Origin: Schaedlerella arabinosiphila
GTDB taxonomy: Bacteria; Bacillota; Clostridia; Lachnospirales; Lachnospiraceae
Reading direction: 5' to 3'
Assembly (NCBI RefSeq): GCF_003885045.1
Contig: NZ_RHJS01000002.1
Span: forward strand, 2,480,001 to 2,544,000
DNA: 64,000 bases
Part shown: positions 8,326 through 16,738 of the stretch, piece after piece
Numbering within the stretch: position 1 is the stretch's first letter
Layout: each line of letters starts with the position of its first letter
The notes under the pieces: model-generated
The model's input: the letters and a program-made list of their open reading frames with translations, nothing else
What the model was told of the DNA's origin: nothing
Databases searched by the model: none
Translations under genes and position numbers: made by a program

Positions 8326-10524
8326 CTATGCCGCCTCCTTTTGGTTCTCCATCACTTCCACAAAACCCAGTATCCATTTCACTTCTGCAAAAGTAAGTTC
8401 TTCTTTCATAAACAGGAATTTAAGCAGCTCACACAGGCTCCCTGCTTCTTCCCGTTCCAAAATCATACTTACATTTCTCTTCTGAAACAAACTGCACAGA
8501 TATCTGCTTGTTATATAGCGCTTCTCTTTCTTCTCGTCACTCTCATAACAATGTTTCTGTACATAATCATACAGCCCGGAAAAATGACTTTCTGTATTTC
8601 TAATCTCTGCCACCTGCCGGGTAAAATCTCTTCGTATGGCATCTGTCTTCCGTTTCTGCTCCAGCAAAAGATGCCGATGCTCTCTTTCCTGCTTTTTTAA
8701 GTTAAACTCCTCCAGTTCTTCCTCCGTCAGATAAATTTTCCGCAAATTCTCCAACTGCTTCCGCCGGCATGCCGTTTCTGTAAGCGCCAGGAAGACCTCC
8801 CTTGCTTCTTCCCTGGGGAACCAAAGCAGATGGTCCTCTTTGGAAAGCACCCCGATCAGAAAAGAAAGGTATTTATCCGGATAATTCACAAAAATATGGC
8901 GCTCTATAATATAAAAAAGCTTCCGGTGCTCTTCCATGCTAAGGAACGGGCGTATCAGGTCAATTCTGGAAAAAGCAAAAGAGGAAGAACCGTAATAACT
9001 GTAATAACTTCTTTTACAGCTGTCTTCCATCCCGACACTCTCCAATAACAAATCCTCTACCGCAAACAATCCCTGATCGGAAATCCCGATTTCCTCCGCA
9101 GTCAAAAACAGCATCTCCACCGCCTTCGGCGTCTGCAGCCCTTTCATATAAGTTTTCAGGTAATCCGTCATATTCTCCCACTTCTGATCCGTCTGCTCCT
9201 GATTAGAACGGCATTCTGACAGATATTCCTTCAGCAGGCTAAGCGGGCATAAGATTTCCATTTCTGCCAGTTTCACGAATATATAGTTCAGATTGTAATT
9301 CTTCTTATTCCAAAAATGATTCAGAAAGCTTTCTCCGGTCAATTCCTGATATATAGAAAGATACTGTTCCATTTTTTCTTTTCCATACTGTTCCAGGCTT
9401 AAAGTTTCAAATACCCATCTTCTGAAGCTGTTCTCATCTATCCGGAAATACAGTTCCTGCCATTTGGGATCTGTCAGGTCGATCCGAAACCACCTGCTAT
9501 GTCTTTCTTCATTTCTGTCACAGGAAAGAAGCAGCTGATAGGTCTGAACATTTTCTACTTTCAGCAGCTCATAGAGCCTGTCAAAAATACCGGTAGTATC
9601 TTCAAGCCGTACGTGAAAGTACCGGTAATCATCTAAAAGCTGCCTGCAGAAATCTCCTGCCACATCCAGGTGTTCCCCGTTCCCTTCAAGGAACAGCATA
9701 CACGTCTCCACTGCCATCCGTTCTGCCGTCAGCCCGTCCTTCTTTAACATATTCACTGCACGGGCCTGGTATAAAAGGGACATACTGAGATACATGATTT
9801 CCTGAACAGTATATCCGGCCTTCAGAAGCTCCCTTCTTGCCGCGCTTCCTTCTCTTGCATAGGAAAACGGGAGGCGTAACAGGTATTTCAATACCATAAT
9901 ATCCTTTTTCTGGTATCCTTTCACCCTCTCATGATAGCGCGTGACCAGCCACGCATATAACTCCGAGTGGGTGTAGACGGAACATTTCCGCTCTTTCCCA
10001 AGAAGAAGGTTCAGCGTTCCTTTTACCTTCTCCCATACCACATGGTCATCCGGAAGCAGCGACAGAATAAAAATCTGCTCTTCTACGGACTGTACTGGGA
10101 AATCCAGCAGCTTCTCATACAGCTCTCTTGATCCGTCCTCCGCTAAATACTGGATCCCAAGCCAGAACAGATCATTTTTCTTTAAGGTACGCTTCATCCG
10201 TTTCCAAAAGGACGGCTGCTGTTTCCCAATGAACATTCCGTCATTTTGTACTTTCTTCGTCTCTGCCAGCGCAAGGCCCAATGCCCGGAGCTGTCTTTCT
10301 GTTACCGTCTCTTTTTCATCCAGACGCTCCAACACCTCTCCGGGATAACGCAGACCATACGCATCTTCCATTTCCTGGTTTGGTTTGCGAAAGAATAATG
10401 CAGAATTTTCCATCCATCTGTATAATTGTTCCTTATTTGTGTGTTCCGACAGACGATAGATAAGGTCCACCATCTGGCAGTACAGCTCAACATCCACTAC
10501 ATTTTCATAAAATTTACCCAGCAT
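8326..10524 (-). CDS. Large uncharacterised helical protein (732 aa) of the AAA/VWA operon
   Basis: 732 residues from MLGKFYENVV, preceded by GGAAAGGAGCGAAGTGT; an in-frame upstream ATG lacks such a site. The protein is helical throughout, Leu/Glu/Arg-rich, with repeated short Tyr-rich segments (KRSYYSYYGSSS near 555). Near 620-660 there is a strongly charged coiled-coil-like stretch with ELEEFNLKKQEREHRHL. No catalytic motif, signal or membrane span is seen. Its stop abuts the start of the 821-residue protein, so the two are translationally linked and probably work together. Not recognised. Confidence 0.8.
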   Translation of the reverse strand: MLGKFYENVVDVELYCQMVDLIYRLSEHTNKEQLYRWMENSALFFRKPNQEMEDAYGLRYPGEVLERLDEKETVTERQLRALGLALAETKKVQNDGMFIGKQQPSFWKRMKRTLKKNDLFWLGIQYLAEDGSRELYEKLLDFPVQSVEEQIFILSLLPDDHVVWEKVKGTLNLLLGKERKCSVYTHSELYAWLVTRYHERVKGYQKKDIMVLKYLLRLPFSYAREGSAARRELLKAGYTVQEIMYLSMSLLYQARAVNMLKKDGLTAERMAVETCMLFLEGNGEHLDVAGDFCRQLLDDYRYFHVRLEDTTGIFDRLYELLKVENVQTYQLLLSCDRNEERHSRWFRIDLTDPKWQELYFRIDENSFRRWVFETLSLEQYGKEKMEQYLSIYQELTGESFLNHFWNKKNYNLNYIFVKLAEMEILCPLSLLKEYLSECRSNQEQTDQKWENMTDYLKTYMKGLQTPKAVEMLFLTAEEIGISDQGLFAVEDLLLESVGMEDSCKRSYYSYYGSSSFAFSRIDLIRPFLSMEEHRKLFYIIERHIFVNYPDKYLSFLIGVLSKEDHLLWFPREEAREVFLALTETACRRKQLENLRKIYLTEEELEEFNLKKQEREHRHLLLEQKRKTDAIRRDFTRQVAEIRNTESHFSGLYDYVQKHCYESDEKKEKRYITSRYLCSLFQKRNVSMILEREEAGSLCELLKFLFMKEELTFAEVKWILGFVEVMENQKEAA

Positions 10525-10542
10525 ACACTTCGCTCCTTTCCA

Positions 10543-10565
10543 AAGGGACCGCAATACGGCCCCTT
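10543..10565 (-). other. Hairpin in the ribosome-binding region of the 732-aa gene
   Basis: AAGGGACCG / CGGCCCCTT forms a 9-pair stem (one G-U pair) about 20 bases upstream of the start codon at 10524. On the minus strand it is not followed by a T-run, so it is more likely a leader hairpin or RNA-processing site than a terminator. It resembles the hairpin at 50.87 kb in sharing GGTCC and GGCC stems. Confidence 0.4.
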
Positions 10566-10621
10566 ATGTTTTTCTGATCTCTTTGTTCCTTTCTTTTCAT
10601 CCGTGCTCCTCCTTCCCTTTG

Positions 10622-11065
10622 TTATGCAGCCAGCATGATCTGCTTTCTTGGAAAAATCCGCAGATCAACCATACTGATTTCCTGAAGATGTTCCCTCTTC
10701 TGGCAGGACAGGATCTTCCGGTAACTGGAAAAAGCGAGGGCTTTCTCCAAATCCGGGCTAAATCCTCTGCCGTCCCAATAAAGATCCGGCTCTTTCAGTT
10801 CACTCTCCACGGAAAGCAGTACCCAGCACACCTGGCAGATACATACGTTCCAATCCGCACACCGCAAATGCCTGTAGATAAACTTTTCAGCAGCCTCTAT
10901 CCCCGGAAATCTTTCTGCCTGCGGCAATGCACCGGCAAGCACCCGTTTATCCCTGCATCCCCGGTAATAGGTATTTTCACACAGCTCGATCACATAGCCG
11001 GGCTGAAAGAACCGGTCCAGGTCAAACGTCATCTCCAGTATTTCATTCTTCAATCTTTCCCCCAT
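10622..11065 (-). CDS. Hypothetical protein between the VWA and 732-aa genes
   Basis: 147 residues from MGERLKNEIL, preceded by AGAAAGGAGAAGCTT. It has a cysteine-rich centre (CADWNVCICQVCWVLL) and a Tyr/Arg pair-rich N-terminal half. There is no clear signal peptide. It lies between a terminator-like hairpin (11126-11150) and the large helical genes, so its expression probably depends on read-through from the AAA/VWA genes. Not recognised. Confidence 0.7.
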   Translation of the reverse strand: MGERLKNEILEMTFDLDRFFQPGYVIELCENTYYRGCRDKRVLAGALPQAERFPGIEAAEKFIYRHLRCADWNVCICQVCWVLLSVESELKEPDLYWDGRGFSPDLEKALAFSSYRKILSCQKREHLQEISMVDLRIFPRKQIMLAA

Positions 11066-11125
11066 AAGCTTCTCCTTTCTCACCTGCAAAGCCTGCCGCT
11101 ACAATCTCCTTCTGAATATAAAGAC

Positions 11126-11150
11126 GAAAAAAACAGCCGGTCCGGGCTGT
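11126..11150 (-). terminator. Intrinsic terminator inside the AAA/VWA operon
   Basis: Minus strand: ACAGCCCGGACCGGCTGT followed by seven T. It lies between the VWA stop (11174) and the start at 11065 of a co-directional gene. AGAC and GTCT flank it as a short outer stem. With no obvious promoter after it, downstream genes would need read-through or antitermination. Confidence 0.75.
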
Positions 11151-11173
11151 CCTTCTTAGTCTGTCTGTTTCCA

Positions 11174-13507
11174 TTATCTTCGGATATATTTTAAAATCTG
11201 TTTTGGCAGGATATATGGCAGCTGTTCCAAATCAGAAATATCAAAGAATCCTTCTTTATAAATCCTTTGGATCGCTTCCTTATCCTCCCCGATTGCCGCC
11301 ATCAGCATAGTAATCCTTTTCTTTTCCAGCTTCTCCTTAATCTGCAGCAGATCTGCCTCCGCCTCTTTCCCTCTGTAGCAGCTTGCATTTGGAAACCCGT
11401 CACTGATCAGAAACAATAACTTTATTTTTTCCGGACGCTTCGCAAGCTTCTCTCCTACAAATATAATGGCGGCTCCGTCACGGTTGCAGCCATCCGCTTC
11501 GATACCGGCGATACGGTATTTGTCATTGCAATCGGCATCAAATTCTGCAAGCGAATGGAGATATACGGTTTCATTCTGCACCCTCCTGTATTGTTTGTTG
11601 TCTGTGTGATGCCCGTAAATCAGTATCGGAATCCCTACGCTCCTGCAGAACTCATACAGGCACAAGGCACATAGTCTCGCCTGCTTTATCCGTTGATCCA
11701 TCATGGAACCTGACATGTCAATCAGCAAAGCCACCGCGGTATTAATCTTCTTTCGTACTTCCAGGTTGCAGAAAATCCGTTTTCCCGGATCGTAAAGCGC
11801 CTGATAATTCATCTGTGAACCAAAGAACAGGTTCCGCTCCATAGCCGTCCCCTGGCAGCTTAATACCGGCAAAAGCCTCGGCTTCATCCGGCGCATAATA
11901 TCCCGGACCTGATCCTCGCAGGCTGTGCACCGAAGCCGCGCACTCCTGGAAAACTTTGTTTCCCGTTTCAGGATTTTCTTTACCTTTCTGTGGTCACCGT
12001 CAAATTCCGTTGCTAAGAGTTCACGGGATAATTCCAGGCAGAATCTGTCTTCCAGTTCCCGCTTAGCCAGCTCTTCTGCTGCTTCCTGTATATACTCCGT
12101 GAGCCGGTCCCTTGTTTCCACAACCTGCTCGTCTGGAAGCAGTGCGTTTACTTTGGAGACTTCACCCATTCTCTGAAGATTCCCTTCTACATCCTCACCA
12201 TCCTTTTCAAGCAGGAACTCTGGCAGCTGTCCCCGAAGCTGTTCGATCATCTGCCTCACATCTTCTTTACTGTCTGATTGTGATTCTTCCTGTCTTTCCT
12301 GCTGCTCCTGCGTTCCTGCCTGCTTATTTTGCTTTTCTTTCTCCTTAGAAGCTCCCGGCCGGCCTGTTTCCTCCTGTTTGTTTTTTGGCTCCTCCTTCTG
12401 ACTCTGTGACTCTTTAGGCTGACCATTTCTCTCTTGCCGACTCTGTGATTCACTCTGCCGGCTTTGCAGATGTTCCGGCTTCTTTGCATCCTCCGGCTGG
12501 TTTTTCTGCTCTTCCTGGAAATCAGTACCCTCCGGCTGATTCTGTGGTTCTTCCGGCTGATTCTGTGGTTCTTCCGGCTGGTTCTGCGGTTCTCCTGATG
12601 AGTCCTGTGCCTCCTCCTTTTGTTCCTGCAATCCTGCGTTTTGACAATTCTGCTGTTTTTCTATCTCCTGGATTTCTTCCAAAAGAACTTCCCAGATAAT
12701 CAGCAGAATCCGGTTTGTGGCATCCATCCGCATTTTGGCATCCTCAGAAGCGGCCGCCGTATCGATCACTGGTTTTACAAGCTCTAAAATCTCCAAAAGC
12801 CTGTCTGCTATGTCCTCCCAGTTATTGACCGTACCTGTCAGGGAATACTGTGCCATAAGGTTTAACAGAATAGCCGCAGGTTTATACCCGTTTTCCATCT
12901 GTACCTTTAAGCTCGGAATCCGTTCTGCATTCCGGATCCTGTTCTGTCTGATCCCCCTTCGGATACTGCCGGGATATCTCTCGCACATCTTCTGCTCTAC
13001 ATATACATCCTCCAGCATGTTCTGGATATAAGATGCCGTTTCCGCTAAAAGGGAAGCTGCCGCCTCATGCTTTTGCTCCAGGTATCCATTGATCTCCTCC
13101 AGATGCTCTGCTTCCGATTCCGTTGCAGGATTCGGGGGATGAAGGTACCATTCTCCTTTTTTCAGCCCTTCCAGATACTCTTTTCTCAGCTTGAAATCCG
13201 AAAAATTCCAATGCCCGCATTCATGGCCGAGAAAACCTGTGATACTGTCACTTTTTAACGCTACGGAAGGAAAGCTTGCCGTGACACGGTTTTCTAGGTT
13301 CAACTGCACCCTTCTGGTATTGCATTTCCCCGCCCATCCGCTTTCCGGGAATTTCACCAGCTCCACTTTCTTCAAAGTGCCTCCGGTCAGTTCTCCTGCC
13401 ACAGACAGCAGCATTTCCTTATAAAATGCAGACTCAAAGATTTCCTCATTCGTAAGCTTCCGTTTTTCCTCCTGCACCAGTTCCCGAAATGTTCCGTTTC
13501 GTTCCAT
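11174..13507 (-). CDS. VWA-domain protein with N-terminal HExxH metallopeptidase-like motif (CobT-like)
   Basis: 777 residues behind AAAGGAGGACT. Residues about 85-100 contain FLGHECGHWNF, an HExxH zinc-peptidase motif, as in 'putative metallopeptidase plus VWA' proteins. A low-complexity Gln/Glu/Pro/Ser stretch follows (about 290-415), including three tandem EPQNQPE units. The C-terminal VWA domain has the MIDAS start LLIDMSGSMM, then NRDGAAI and LLFLISDGFPN, the CobT-like arrangement. VWA proteins of this type pair with MoxR/CobS-like AAA ATPases, and one is encoded directly upstream. The likely role is a metal-dependent adaptor or protease in an ATP-driven remodelling complex; the target is unknown. 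Confidence 0.85.
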   Translation of the reverse strand: MERNGTFRELVQEEKRKLTNEEIFESAFYKEMLLSVAGELTGGTLKKVELVKFPESGWAGKCNTRRVQLNLENRVTASFPSVALKSDSITGFLGHECGHWNFSDFKLRKEYLEGLKKGEWYLHPPNPATESEAEHLEEINGYLEQKHEAAASLLAETASYIQNMLEDVYVEQKMCERYPGSIRRGIRQNRIRNAERIPSLKVQMENGYKPAAILLNLMAQYSLTGTVNNWEDIADRLLEILELVKPVIDTAAASEDAKMRMDATNRILLIIWEVLLEEIQEIEKQQNCQNAGLQEQKEEAQDSSGEPQNQPEEPQNQPEEPQNQPEGTDFQEEQKNQPEDAKKPEHLQSRQSESQSRQERNGQPKESQSQKEEPKNKQEETGRPGASKEKEKQNKQAGTQEQQERQEESQSDSKEDVRQMIEQLRGQLPEFLLEKDGEDVEGNLQRMGEVSKVNALLPDEQVVETRDRLTEYIQEAAEELAKRELEDRFCLELSRELLATEFDGDHRKVKKILKRETKFSRSARLRCTACEDQVRDIMRRMKPRLLPVLSCQGTAMERNLFFGSQMNYQALYDPGKRIFCNLEVRKKINTAVALLIDMSGSMMDQRIKQARLCALCLYEFCRSVGIPILIYGHHTDNKQYRRVQNETVYLHSLAEFDADCNDKYRIAGIEADGCNRDGAAIIFVGEKLAKRPEKIKLLFLISDGFPNASCYRGKEAEADLLQIKEKLEKKRITMLMAAIGEDKEAIQRIYKEGFFDISDLEQLPYILPKQILKYIRR

Positions 13508-13516
13508 AGTCCTCCT

Positions 13517-15304
13517 TTACGCCGCCGTTTCATAATAAGGCAGAATATAAGTATTCAGGATCTCTTCCCGATCCTCCGGGTAAGGGGATGCCTTGCTTAC
13601 CACCGTATGGTAAGACGAATGAACGATATCCCCGCTTGCCAGATAGCTCCATACCCAGTTTTCCAGTTCCCGGTACCCGCATACGCCGCCCTGTACCTGC
13701 TTCTTCATTAAATATTTATGGATATTTCCTACCACCTGCGCCATCCCATGTACAATCTCAAATTCCCTGCAGCCTGTCCGCTCTACCGCCCGTTTCGCCA
13801 TATCCTTTGCACTCATGCCCCTGCGGTGCTGGATCAGGTTCATACGGGATAGCACCGATTCATTGAACATCTGGCACCCGATATAATCAAGGTTGGCCGT
13901 TAAAATAACGACCGTATCGGGATGGCGTTCTATGATTTCCCCGTTCAGCAGATCCGTCTTCGCACAGTCGTCAAACAGCGCGTTCAGACGGGTCAGAGTC
14001 CCCGGCTTTTCAATCATGGACACCTCCTGGATCTCTATGACGGACGGCATCCGGCATGCCTGGATGATGGTGGACTCCTTCTTAATAAAATCCTTCTCCC
14101 CTTTGGCCTTTTCATAGCCTCTCTGGTAAATCTCCCCTAAAATTCTTTGGAAAGCGGTTTCTCTCTCCAAATTTCCCGGATACATACCGGTAAGCTCTGC
14201 AACTGCCGAAGCGGGATCCATTAAAAAATCCTCCATCGTAGGCCAGTGCTCTTCTGGCAGCTTACAGCTGTCAATGTTCGGCAGGATGGACACCATCAGG
14301 CTCGTCTCCTCCGTATTGGGCCCGCAGGTAAAAACAAAATGAGGATACCCAAGCGCCTGTGCAATGATCTTGGAATCCGTAGTCTTCCCGGCTCCGGATT
14401 CGCCTGCCAGCATGAAAAACCTTGCCGGTGTATTGGTGATCATCGTCAGGATCTCCTGTGTCTCTGTATTCACCCGGTAGTAATCCGGCAAATCCGGAAT
14501 CATGCGCCTGTATTCCTCTGGGTATGTCCTTCCCTGGTTGAATTTCCCCTTCAGCGCTCCAAGTGTCGTTTCTTTAAGCAGCGGCCTTGCAGCTAAGATT
14601 TCAAATTCCCCGCACTCGATCTCATTCGGGCTGTATACACCCGTATGCAGAAGATAAGGGGTAATAAAATCCGTACCTGCAAGCTGGCTTTCTTCTAGGG
14701 GAATCGCACCTTCTCCCATCATGCTTCCCGATTCAATCCTGCGGTACAGGTTATCACAGCAGACAAACGCACAGCTTAGAAGCTCTTCATCGGTTAATAC
14801 ATCCTCTCCCTCCAGGTGAGACCGGATATCATAAAAATGAGAAGCAAATTCACGGTTATACATGCCGTCGATGCTATCTACACTCAAAAATGCAAAAAGC
14901 ATCATGTACTCTTCTCCGCTGCTTCCCCTTTCTGATACGGGAGGCAGTGGTTCCATCTTACCGTTTTGCATTCTTAATCCTTTGACTTTTCCATTCCTGC
15001 TGTTATAGACAAGAGCGTATTTCCCATCCGTTTTCTCATACTCCACACAAAAAAAATTGACTTCTTCATTCCCTGCCTGAAACCCGGCGGCGCCAGATCC
15101 ATATCCCCCCATCAGTTCTATCAGTCCCAAGATCGCCCACAGGGTGGGTGGATGCAGGGTCGCCGATTTTGCTTTTCCCGTATTATATGTGGAACAATCC
15201 TTTTCTTTCACACTGGTTCTTTTTCCTCCGCTCTCCCTGACAATCCTTGCAAACGGATCCGGAAGCTCCTGTTTTAACGTCCATGTTTCAAATAGTGCTG
15301 ACAT
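13517..15304 (-). CDS. MoxR/CobS-like AAA+ ATPase
   Basis: 595 residues from MSALFETWTLK; AGGAGGAATATTTTC precedes this ATG, and longer starts lack a site. The N-terminal half (about 300 residues) is unique. Walker A is GESGAGKTT near residue 326, sensor 1 is VVILTANLDY, and SRMNL may hold an arginine finger. The expected Walker B reads VIEIQEVS, so the catalytic Glu is kept but the usual Asp is Gln. The stop lies 9 bases before the VWA gene, the standard AAA-VWA pairing. It probably powers remodelling by the VWA/HExxH partner. Confidence 0.85.
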   Translation of the reverse strand: MSALFETWTLKQELPDPFARIVRESGGKRTSVKEKDCSTYNTGKAKSATLHPPTLWAILGLIELMGGYGSGAAGFQAGNEEVNFFCVEYEKTDGKYALVYNSRNGKVKGLRMQNGKMEPLPPVSERGSSGEEYMMLFAFLSVDSIDGMYNREFASHFYDIRSHLEGEDVLTDEELLSCAFVCCDNLYRRIESGSMMGEGAIPLEESQLAGTDFITPYLLHTGVYSPNEIECGEFEILAARPLLKETTLGALKGKFNQGRTYPEEYRRMIPDLPDYYRVNTETQEILTMITNTPARFFMLAGESGAGKTTDSKIIAQALGYPHFVFTCGPNTEETSLMVSILPNIDSCKLPEEHWPTMEDFLMDPASAVAELTGMYPGNLERETAFQRILGEIYQRGYEKAKGEKDFIKKESTIIQACRMPSVIEIQEVSMIEKPGTLTRLNALFDDCAKTDLLNGEIIERHPDTVVILTANLDYIGCQMFNESVLSRMNLIQHRRGMSAKDMAKRAVERTGCREFEIVHGMAQVVGNIHKYLMKKQVQGGVCGYRELENWVWSYLASGDIVHSSYHTVVSKASPYPEDREEILNTYILPYYETAA

Positions 15305-15364
15305 GAAAATATTCCTCCTTCTTCCTACGCTCCATCTTCCTGCTGATTCACACATCCACAGGAA

Positions 15365-15793
15365 TCAGTCGGGGCGGCAGTCTTCACAGTAATGTCCATA
15401 TTCTTCTTCCGTAAACCGGTGGATATACGGTCCTTCAAATACCGTATTCCTTTCCACAGGCTCCGTATCCCCGTTAATGACTGTGCCCTCTTCATAGCTG
15501 TCAAAGATCGTGTCACACTCCCTGCAGCGTTCAAACCGGTCGTCAAAAATGCCGAAGTACTCCTGCATGCAGTAGATCACATGCCAGGCCTGGTCTTTAG
15601 ACAGATTTGGTGTGTCTTTCTCCATAATATTCTCCGGGTGAAACTTCCCCTGAAGAAATTCATAAAATTTCTGCATATAACCTGCACAGCCGAACCTTGC
15701 CATCAGCTCCATACTGTCGTGTCCCCGGCCAAATACGGTATTTTCCATGTCCTCCTTCTTTTCTTCTGTTTGCTTGTAACCTGACGTATCCAC
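15365..15793 (-). CDS. Small zinc-ribbon-like protein, first gene of the AAA/VWA operon
   Basis: 142 residues from a GTG start (AGAAAGGAG at a good distance); an ATG 16 codons in (MENTVFGRG) is possible but sits only 2 bases from its AGGAGG. The C-terminal third has CRECDTIF and HYCEDC, four cysteines that could bind zinc. The rest is acidic and helical. It follows the leader RNA and terminator at 15.84-15.95 kb, so it is the first gene controlled by that leader. Not recognised. Confidence 0.7.
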   Translation of the reverse strand: MDTSGYKQTEEKKEDMENTVFGRGHDSMELMARFGCAGYMQKFYEFLQGKFHPENIMEKDTPNLSKDQAWHVIYCMQEYFGIFDDRFERCRECDTIFDSYEEGTVINGDTEPVERNTVFEGPYIHRFTEEEYGHYCEDCRPD

Positions 15794-15836
15794 GTTACCA
15801 TCTCCTTTCTGCTGGTTTTGTTGTGTTTCAGAACAC

Positions 15837-15873
15837 AAAAAAAGACACTGACCATCATCCTATAATCAGTGCC
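15837..15873 (-). terminator. Leader terminator of the AAA/VWA operon
   Basis: Minus strand: GGCACTGA, a loop, TCAGTGTC, then seven T. It lies between the promoter (-10 at 15988) and the first gene (start 15793), so it is an attenuator within the 5' leader. Confidence 0.75.
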
Positions 15874-15937
15874 GTTTTGTATCCCCGTTTTTTGGCAGGC
15901 TTCTGCCTGAAAGTTTTACTTCCAGCCCACGCCGGAA
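15874..15937 (-). promoter_or_regulatory. Conserved leader element, copy A
   Basis: Minus strand order: TTTTGTTCCGG, hairpin 1 closing with TGGAA, GTAAAACTTT, hairpin 2 (CAGGCAGAAGCCTG), then AAAAAACGGGGATA and the attenuator terminator. The same order and many of the same bases occur at 54.2-54.27 kb (copy C), and more loosely at 23.1-23.2 kb (copy B). It is probably a cis-acting RNA acting on the terminators of the operon. Confidence 0.55.
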
Positions 15938-15987
15938 CAAAATTTGATTTTCTGCATGTAAACAGAAAAAATAATAATTTCTATACT

Positions 15988-16039
15988 ATTATATACCCAT
16001 ATATTGTGTGAGTCAATATTTTTATACAATATATAGTGC
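15988..16039 (-). promoter_or_regulatory. Sigma-A promoter and operator of the AAA/VWA operon
   Basis: Minus strand: -35 TTGACT (16011-16016), 17-base spacer, -10 TATAAT (15988-15993). Two inverted copies of an AT-rich box lie here: ACAATATATAGTGC (16026-16039) upstream of -35, and ATATATTGTGTG (15999-16010) inside the spacer. The same box overlaps the promoters at 23.25 and 54.35 kb. Binding there should block RNA polymerase. Confidence 0.75.
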
Positions 16040-16083
16040 ATCCAATATGCGTAATGTTTTTTCTTTAGTCTTTTTCCTGCATA

Positions 16084-16386
16084 CTATCCATTGATTTCAT
16101 TTCTCATGAAATCTATAATCAAATTTTCTTTCTCATCTCCATTGTACCAGAAACACTCCTGGAGATGTTTTGAAATTCCCGCTGCACTTTTTAACGCAAA
16201 GATTGCCGCCCAAAACCTTCCATAATCTTGTTTACGCCCCCGGTCAAGATATATTCTGCGCCCCGGCTCTCTATCTGCACAATCCAAATCTTCCTTCTCC
16301 AAAATCTCGTCTGTCTGTTCACATATTTTATCCATTTCATACTGCGTCAGATTATTGGGATCAAATTTTATCTCCACCTTGTACAT
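16084..16386 (-). CDS. Small hypothetical protein
   Basis: 100 residues from MYKVEIKFDPNN, chosen for AAAGGGTG upstream; a longer start 13 codons earlier has only a weak site. It has a short beta start, then helical segments with YEMDKICEQTDEILEKED and a basic RRIYLDRGRKQDYGRFW stretch. Not recognised. It lies upstream of the AAA/VWA promoter and reads the same way, so it is a separate transcript. Confidence 0.55.
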   Translation of the reverse strand: MYKVEIKFDPNNLTQYEMDKICEQTDEILEKEDLDCADREPGRRIYLDRGRKQDYGRFWAAIFALKSAAGISKHLQECFWYNGDEKENLIIDFMRNEING

Positions 16387-16506
16387 TCCATTCACCCTTT
16401 CAATTACTGGAACAATAGTCTGCATACTTTCTATATTCTAACACGAATATCCCCAAAAGACATTTCCATTTTCTATCCGCTATTGCTACGATTCTTATTT
16501 TTTATT

Positions 16507-16654
16507 TCATACACTGTCGCATAACACATCAACTCTCCTTTTACAAATCCCACAATAGAGCAATTCCAATGAATGTTTTCGCTCATGTTCCTCCTTTTGG
16601 GCGCACTGTCCACAATACAGACCATGTTTTTGAGCAATTACTACAAATTTGCAT
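16507..16654 (-). pseudogene. Possible frameshifted small zinc-knuckle gene
   Basis: One frame reads MQICSNCSKTW from 16654. Another continues as LYCGQCAQKEEHERKHS, then YCGICKRRVD, ending at 16507. Joined, these give three CxxC knuckles, as in a small zinc ribbon, but they are in different frames. An overlapping 37-codon frame (MSENIHWNCS) has AAAGGAGGAAC in front of it and is an alternative reading. Neither is certain. Confidence 0.3.
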
Positions 16655-16661
16655 GATATGT

Positions 16662-16710
16662 AAAAAAGCAGTGAATTGTTTCTTTTTGATAAAAAACAAA
16701 TTCACTGCTT
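16662..16710 (-). terminator. Terminator after the second Rpn nuclease gene
   Basis: Long stem AGCAGTGAATT / AATTCACTGCT with T-runs on the minus strand and a short one on the plus strand. It lies just past the stop at 16739. Confidence 0.75.
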
Positions 16711-16738
16711 TACTGTTTGTATTATTAAGTTACTGCGG

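Noticed and set aside
12256..12489. Arg-rich frame over the Gln/Glu repeat of the VWA gene
   Set aside because: It is a frame-shadow of the tandem EPQNQPE coding repeat; no start site and no independent motif.
12535..12600. Short tandem DNA repeat
   Set aside because: It encodes in-frame EPQNQPE units of the VWA protein, so it is a coding repeat and not a separate element.
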